Assembly: GCA_964035575.1 (NCBI GenBank)
Contig: OZ037892.1
Coordinates: 310,001 to 374,000 of the forward strand
Direction: 5' to 3'
Length of the DNA stretch: 64,000 bases
Origin: Rhynchopus sp. YZ270_cl-10
Taxonomy: Eukaryota; Euglenozoa; Diplonemea; Diplonemida; Diplonemidae
Part shown: positions 59,148-64,000 of the stretch, in pieces
How the letters are laid out: every line of letters begins with the position of its first letter
How positions within the stretch are numbered: the stretch's first letter is position 1
Made by a program: the position numbers and the translations under genes
Notes under the pieces: model-generated
The model's input: the letters and a program-made list of their open reading frames with translations, nothing else
Database searches by the model: none
Told to the model about the DNA's origin: nothing

Positions 59148-60392
59148 CTGGGGGGGGGGGGGGGGGGGGGGGGTTAGGGGATACGACTCCAGCCATTTTG
59201 GCTGGGACCAAACGCACGGAAAATTCATTTGGCATTATCTGGCCATCTCCAAGGCAACTGCGGGTGAAAAACACCCTCAGAGTGGGTCACAGGGGGCCTG
59301 TGGGTCGAAAAACGACCCAGAAGCCACCCCAGAATACAAAAAAATGGAAAAAAATAGTGAAAAAACGGCTTTTTTCACGTTTTGGCCACTTTGGGCAAAA
59401 TAGCGATTTTTCGAGAAAAAAATCAAAAACCGGGATATTTTTTGACATCACAAAGCCTCCTTTGGCACAAATATACCCCAAAAGTGGCCTGTGAGTCCAT
59501 TCCAACCTGTTTTGGACATATTTGACACTTTTGGAAGTGTTTTTTTGGTGTTTTTAGGTCAAAAAAATGCCCAAGACGTCCCCAAGACATCCCCAAGACA
59601 CTTTGCACACCCCCTGTTACGGTCATATTTTTTTCGTTTTTTTGCCTGAAACCCCCAAAATACCCCTCCCGGACCCCACATAGTCCCGAATATCCATCAC
59701 ACACCCACTCAGAGTGAGTAGAAGCACCCCAAAAAAAATATTTTTTAAAGCCCTAAAATTGTGCTTCAGTTTCGGCAGCATCCATGTTGAAGTTGAAGGG
59801 CTTTAAAAAATATTTTTTTTGGGGTGCTTCTACTCACTCTGAGTGGGTGTGTGATGGATATTCGGGACTATGTGGGGTCCGGGAGGGGTATTTTGGGGGT
59901 TTCAGGCAAAAAAACGAAAAAAATATGACCGTAACAGGGGGTGTGCAAAGTGTCTTGGGGATGTCTTGGGGACGTCTTGGGCATTTTTTTGACCTAAAAA
60001 CACCAAAAAAACACTTCCAAAAGTGTCAAATATGTCCAAAACAGGTTGGAATGGACTCACAGGCCACTTTTGGGGTATATTTGTGCCAAAGGAGGCTTTG
60101 TGATGTCAAAAAATATCCCGGTTTTTGATTTTTTTCTCGAAAAATCGCTATTTTGCCCAAAGTGGCCAAAACGTGAAAAAAGCCGTTTTTTCACTATTTT
60201 TTTCCATTTTTTTGTATTCTGGGGTGGCTTCTGGGTCGTTTTTCGACCCACAGGCCCCCTGTGACCCACTCTGAGGGTGTTTTTCACCCGCAGTTGCCTT
60301 GGAGATGACCAGATAATGCCAAATGAATTTTCCGTGCGCAAAAAATGGCTGGAGTCGTACCCCCTACCCCCCCCCCCCCCCCCCCCCCCCTA
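59148..60392. repeat. Foldback unit 1 with poly-G/poly-C ends
   Basis: Inverted arms of about 605 bp (59150-59754 and 59797-60390) separated by a 42-bp spacer. They are near-identical by eye, with a one-base-type difference near the outer end (GGACCAAACGCACGG against GCGCACGG). It begins with about 22 G and ends with about 22 C, then CTAGG. The arms contain no domain; ORFs read identically in both directions. Confidence 0.92.
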
Positions 60393-60566
60393 GGCATACA
60401 TGGTAAGCGAACAAAAAATTCGCTTTATTCGCTTTTCCAAAAAAGCGAATAAAAAGTTCGCTTTATTCGCTTTTGGTTCGCTTTTTTATTCGCTTTATTC
60501 GCTTTATTCGCTTTATTCGCTTTTGGTTCGCTTTTTTATTCGCTTTATTCGCCTTTTATTCGCCTT

Positions 60567-60634
60567 TGGGTGATCTATGATCGTCTCCGTGGGACACGTA
60601 ACAGGCTGTGAGAGCTTACTGAGAGCTAGTGGGT
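60567..60634 (+). repeat. Direct repeat of 57376-57446
   Basis: GGTGATCTATGATCGTCTC, GACACGTAACAGGCTGTGAG, CTGAGAGCTAGTG. It lies just outside the 9-bp satellite. Confidence 0.65.
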
Positions 60635-60645
60635 GCTGAGTACTG

Positions 60646-61088
60646 AGTATACACAGTATACACAGTATACACAGTATACACAGTATACACAGTATACACA
60701 GTATACACAGTATACACAGTATACACAGTATACACAGTATACACAGTATACACAGTATACACAGTATACACAGTATACACAGTATACACAGTATACACAG
60801 TATACACAGTATACACAGTATACACAGTATACACAGTATACACAGTATACACAGTATACACAGTATACACAGTATACACAGTATACACAGTATACACAGT
60901 ATACACAGTATACACAGTATACACAGTATACACAGTATACACAGTATACACAGTATACACAGTATACACAGTATACACAGTATACACAGTATACACAGTA
61001 TACACAGTATACACAGTATACACAGTATACACAGTATACACAGTATACACAGTATACACAGTATACACAGTATACACAGTATACACAG
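60646..61088. repeat. Perfect 9-bp satellite (ACACAGTAT)n
   Basis: About 49 uninterrupted units. Frame-neutral, so it creates long Thr-Gln-Tyr ORFs that are not genes. Confidence 0.98.
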
Positions 61089-61097
61089 GGGATTGGG

Positions 61098-61561
61098 AGT
61101 ACAGTACAGTACAGTACAGTACAGTACAGTACAGTACAGTACAGTACAGTACAGTACAGTACAGTACAGTACAGTACAGTACAGTACAGTACAGTACAGT
61201 ACAGTACAGTACAGTACAGTACAGTACAGTACAGTACAGTACAGTACAGTACAGTACAGTACAGTACAGTACAGTACAGTACAGTACAGTACAGTACAGT
61301 ACAGTACAGTACAGTACAGTACAGTACAGTACAGTACAGTACAGTACAGTACAGTACAGTACAGTACAGTACAGTACAGTACAGTACAGTACAGTACAGT
61401 ACAGTACAGTACAGTACAGTACAGTACAGTACAGTACAGTACAGTACAGTACAGTACAGTACAGTACAGTACAGTACAGTACAGTACAGTACAGTACAGT
61501 ACAGTACAGTACAGTACAGTACAGTACAGTACAGTACAGTACAGTACAGTACAGTACAGTA
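61098..61561. repeat. Perfect 5-bp satellite (ACAGT)n
   Basis: About 92 uninterrupted units beginning 10 bp after the 9-bp satellite (separator GGGATTGGG). Open in every frame; not coding. Confidence 0.98.
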
Positions 61562-61782
61562 GCCTTATTTTGGCGTCGTTGCGGGTATTGGGGGATCTCG
61601 GGGGACTAGACTCGACACACTAGACTTGACAAAAAATACGTTGCTTTTTATTCGCTTTTTGTTCGCTTTTTCGTTCGCTTTTGGTTCGCTTTATTCGCTT
61701 TATTCGCCGGCGAATAAAGCGAATAAAAAAGCGAACCAAAAGCGAATAAAGCGAATTTTTTGTTCGCTTACCATGTATGCCT

Positions 61783-62995
61783 AGGGGGTCCGACTCTTAA
61801 GGAATTCCTTAAGGAATTTTGTCCGGTTTTTAACTTTTTCAACATTAGGCCATTTCCCGGGCACCCCCGGGTGAATCCTGCCCCCAAAATAGGGTTTCTG
61901 GGCCCTGTGGGGCTAAATTCACCTTCTAGGTACCCCAAAATATGAAAAAAATTGAAAAATATGGTAAAAAATCGGGTTTTTGGCCTTTTGGGCACTATGG
62001 CCAGTTTTGACTAAATTTCCAAAAAAAAATCAAAAAAAGCCCCAAAAATAGACGAAAAAAGGAGTCTCTGGCCACAATTTCGGCCCAAAAATGTGTTTTG
62101 AGTCCATTGCAAACGGTTTTTCGCCTTTTTGCCACTTTTTTTGACGATTTTTTGGTGTTTTTAGGTGCAAAAACAACCCCAGAACAACCCCAGAACAACC
62201 CCAGAACACTTTTTCACCACATTCTGGATCAATATCTAGTCGAACTTTTTGCTGAAAACCGCCGAAAAACCACCCCTGTAAGTCAGATTATACCGAATGG
62301 TGCTCCAATTCCCACAATAACACCCAAATCTACGTCAGAAAATAGGGGGAAAAAAACACACTTTTTTCAAAAAGGTCATTATGGAACCTGCCTGACGACC
62401 TTTTTGAAAAAAGTGTGTTTTTTTCCCCCTATTTTCTGACGTAGATTTGGGTGTTATTGTGGGAATTGGAGCACCATTCGGTATAATCTGACTTACAGGG
62501 GTGGTTTTTCGGCGGTTTTCAGCAAAAAGTTCGACTAGATATTGATCCAGAATGTGGTGAAAAAGTGTTCTGGGGTTGTTCTGGGGTTGTTCTGGGGTTG
62601 TTTTTGCACCTAAAAACACCAAAAAATCGTCAAAAAAAGTGGCAAAAAGGCGAAAAACCGTTTGCAATGGACTCAAAACACATTTTTGGGCCGAAATTGT
62701 GGCCAGAGACTCCTTTTTTCGTCTATTTTTGGGGCTTTTTTTGATTTTTTTTTGGAAATTTAGTCAAAACTGGCCATAGTGCCCAAAAGGCCAAAAACCC
62801 GATTTTTTACCATATTTTTCAATTTTTTTCATATTTTGGGGTACCTAGAAGGTGAATTTAGCCCCACAGGGCCCAGAAACCCTATTTTGGGGGCAGGATT
62901 CACCCGGGGGTGCCCGGGAAATGGCCTAATGTTGAAAAAATTAAAAACCGGACAAAATTTTACTCGGGAGTCGGACCCCCTACCCCCCCCCCCCC
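61783..62995. repeat. Foldback unit 2 with poly-C end
   Basis: Arms of about 595 bp (61783-62377 and 62397-62990) around a 19-bp spacer. Outer ends read GGGGGTCCGACTC and its complement. Compared with the right arm, the left outer end has an extra AAGGAATTCCTTAAGG palindrome. It is organised like foldback unit 1 but with different sequence. Confidence 0.92.
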
Positions 62996-63182
62996 CCCAG
63001 TAATACAACATTACAGCAAAAATAATATTTTTGCTCTGTGTTTTTGGTACGTTTTAGTACGTTTTTTTGCGCGTTTTTGTTACGTTTTTGTGACGTTTTT
63101 TATTAAAAACATTTTTTGATTATTTTGCGCGTTTTTTTATTATTTTTGCGCGTTTTACGTACGTACCAACATGTATGTGAAG

Positions 63183-63288
63183 TACCGTATTCGTACAAAT
63201 TATCGAACGTAAATAATGTTCGACCTTTTCAGGATTTTTCTGGAAGTCCGACCTTTTTTACGGTCGATAATTTTGTACGAATACGGTA
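63183..63288. mobile_element. MITE-like palindromic element
   Basis: Arms TACCGTATTCGTACAAATTA and its near-complement TCGATAATTTTGTACGAATA then CGGTA at the right end. A TA duplication would fit the ends. Related to 57476-57545. Confidence 0.65.
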
Positions 63289-64000
63289 AATGACTTGACT
63301 TGTGGTTGTACTTGTGGTTTCACCGTTGGCTTACAACAGTAAGTCATTTCACCGTCGTGCACAAAATGCTTTAAAATTTGGGACTTAAAATACAAAAACA
63401 CTCTCCTGACTGAGTACCGTGGTACACTGGGGCTGCACCCGAACCATGCTAGAAAATGCAGACCCATCTCACCTTATGGGTGTATTCAGCCTAGGACATT
63501 TAGGAGCATCACAGACCTGCTATTGTCTCGCTCTTCCGCGTGCTAAAAAACGCACGCAGTCACCTTAAGAAGTGGATTCCTAGCCTAGGTGCTTCAATTT
63601 GGTCCGAAGACCGCATTGCCTAAAAGGACAACGGGCTCACCTATTTAAGGGTCGAGATCTCGTTCGTTAACGGAATCAACCAGACAAATCACTCCAGATA
63701 GCTTAGATAAAAAGATTGTTTTGCTTTTTTCATAAAAAAAAAAGAAGGAAAATAGACAAAAAAAATTGATGGGATGTACCTTCGAACATCACCGGTCTTT
63801 TTTTGTTCTCAGAAACGAATTTTCTTAACGGAGTTGCTACTTAACTTAAATGGGGAAATGGGGCCAGAGGCGGTGTTGACACCGGGTGTGTGTGGTTCTC
63901 TTTTTTATTTACCATGCTCGCAACAACATTGGTACGACCCAACGCTTTTATATGAACACAGTATTTTTTTTGAAAACTTAATTGGTAATGCAGCCACAAA
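63289..64000. other. Intergenic at right edge, families E and G
   Basis: A family E copy lies at 63382-63450 and the start of a family G copy (GAAAACTTAATTGGTAATGC) runs off the window at 63971. A GCTAGGAATCC/CCTAGCCTAGG-rich stretch sits near 63575-63600. No gene is seen. Confidence 0.45.
63382..63450 (+). repeat. Family E element, divergent
   Basis: ACTTAAAATACAAAAACACT, CTCCTGACTGAGTACC, GGGGCTGCACCCGAACCATG. Its right half reads GGTTCGGGTGCAGCC on the minus strand, B-box-like. Confidence 0.6.

Larger units (their letters stand above)
59040..63177. mobile_element. 4.1-kb concentric palindromic insertion
   Basis: Outer arms CATACATG(A/T)TGGTACGTAC followed by GTAAAACGCGCAAAA at 59040-59075 and in inverse at 63140-63177. 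Both ends are flanked by TGAAGT, a 6-bp target duplication. Inside, in order: foldback 1, a CATACATGGTAAGCGAACAA arm, two satellites, the inverse of that arm, and foldback 2. No protein-coding frame. It looks like successive insertions of palindromic elements into one another. Confidence 0.75.

Noticed and set aside
59077-60341. ORFs of 60-114 codons in foldback arms
   Set aside because: They appear identically on both strands because of the inverted arms, are low-complexity and lack domain signals.
60616-61623. 309- and 156-codon Tyr-rich ORFs
   Set aside because: Products of the stop-free 9-bp and 5-bp satellites.

Overview
The window is nuclear DNA from a unicellular flagellated eukaryote. 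Spliceosomal GT-AG introns (donors mostly GTATGT), a complete PRP8 gene and a complete paraflagellar rod protein gene are present. The rod protein follows the kinetoplastid PFR2 type along its whole length. A VIPER-type tyrosine-recombinase retroelement is present, a type first known from trypanosomatids. All recognisable genes lie on one strand, and several start codons sit a few bases downstream of a pyrimidine tract plus AG, as expected for spliced-leader acceptors. Together these point to an intron-bearing euglenozoan, with a diplonemid as my best guess. The lineage is inference.

Layout. 1-6.4 kb: no convincing gene; a 205-bp tandem repeat, dispersed short hairpin repeats and a perfect 7-bp microsatellite. 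6.4-25.8 kb: minus-strand genes for a nodulin-like MFS transporter, a low-complexity protein, PRP8 (5 exons, 2327 aa), PFR (5 exons, 587 aa) and a small three-helix membrane protein. 25.8-35.0 kb: a mobile-element cluster of 22-bp satellite arrays, a VIPER-like element (gag, YR, RT/RNase H) with split direct repeats, and a 3.1-kb TIR element inserted in one of those repeats. 36.0-38.1 kb: a proline-rich protein. 40.1-42.3 kb: a second TIR element that shares its core, but not its ends, with the 3.1-kb element. 42.8-57.3 kb: two single-pass membrane proteins, an RNase PH-fold exosome subunit (RRP43-like, 3 exons) and an organellar-type helical-repeat protein. 57.3-64 kb: a 4.1-kb concentric palindrome containing two 1.2-kb foldback units around 9-bp and 5-bp satellites.

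The most unusual content is a set of at least seven families of short (about 35-80 bp) hairpin-forming repeats. They occur between genes and inside introns. Several carry a similar pyrimidine-rich CCTCTCGTG-like apical loop. Every copy I recognised has the same orientation, antisense to the genes. PRP8 intron 4 is largely built from three of these families. The host genes are ordinary cellular functions (splicing, flagellum, RNA decay, transport, organelle RNA biology) and do not form an obvious pathway. Their shared strand suggests a polycistronic, trans-spliced unit. Exon boundaries were set by eye from frame, GT/AG and family alignment.
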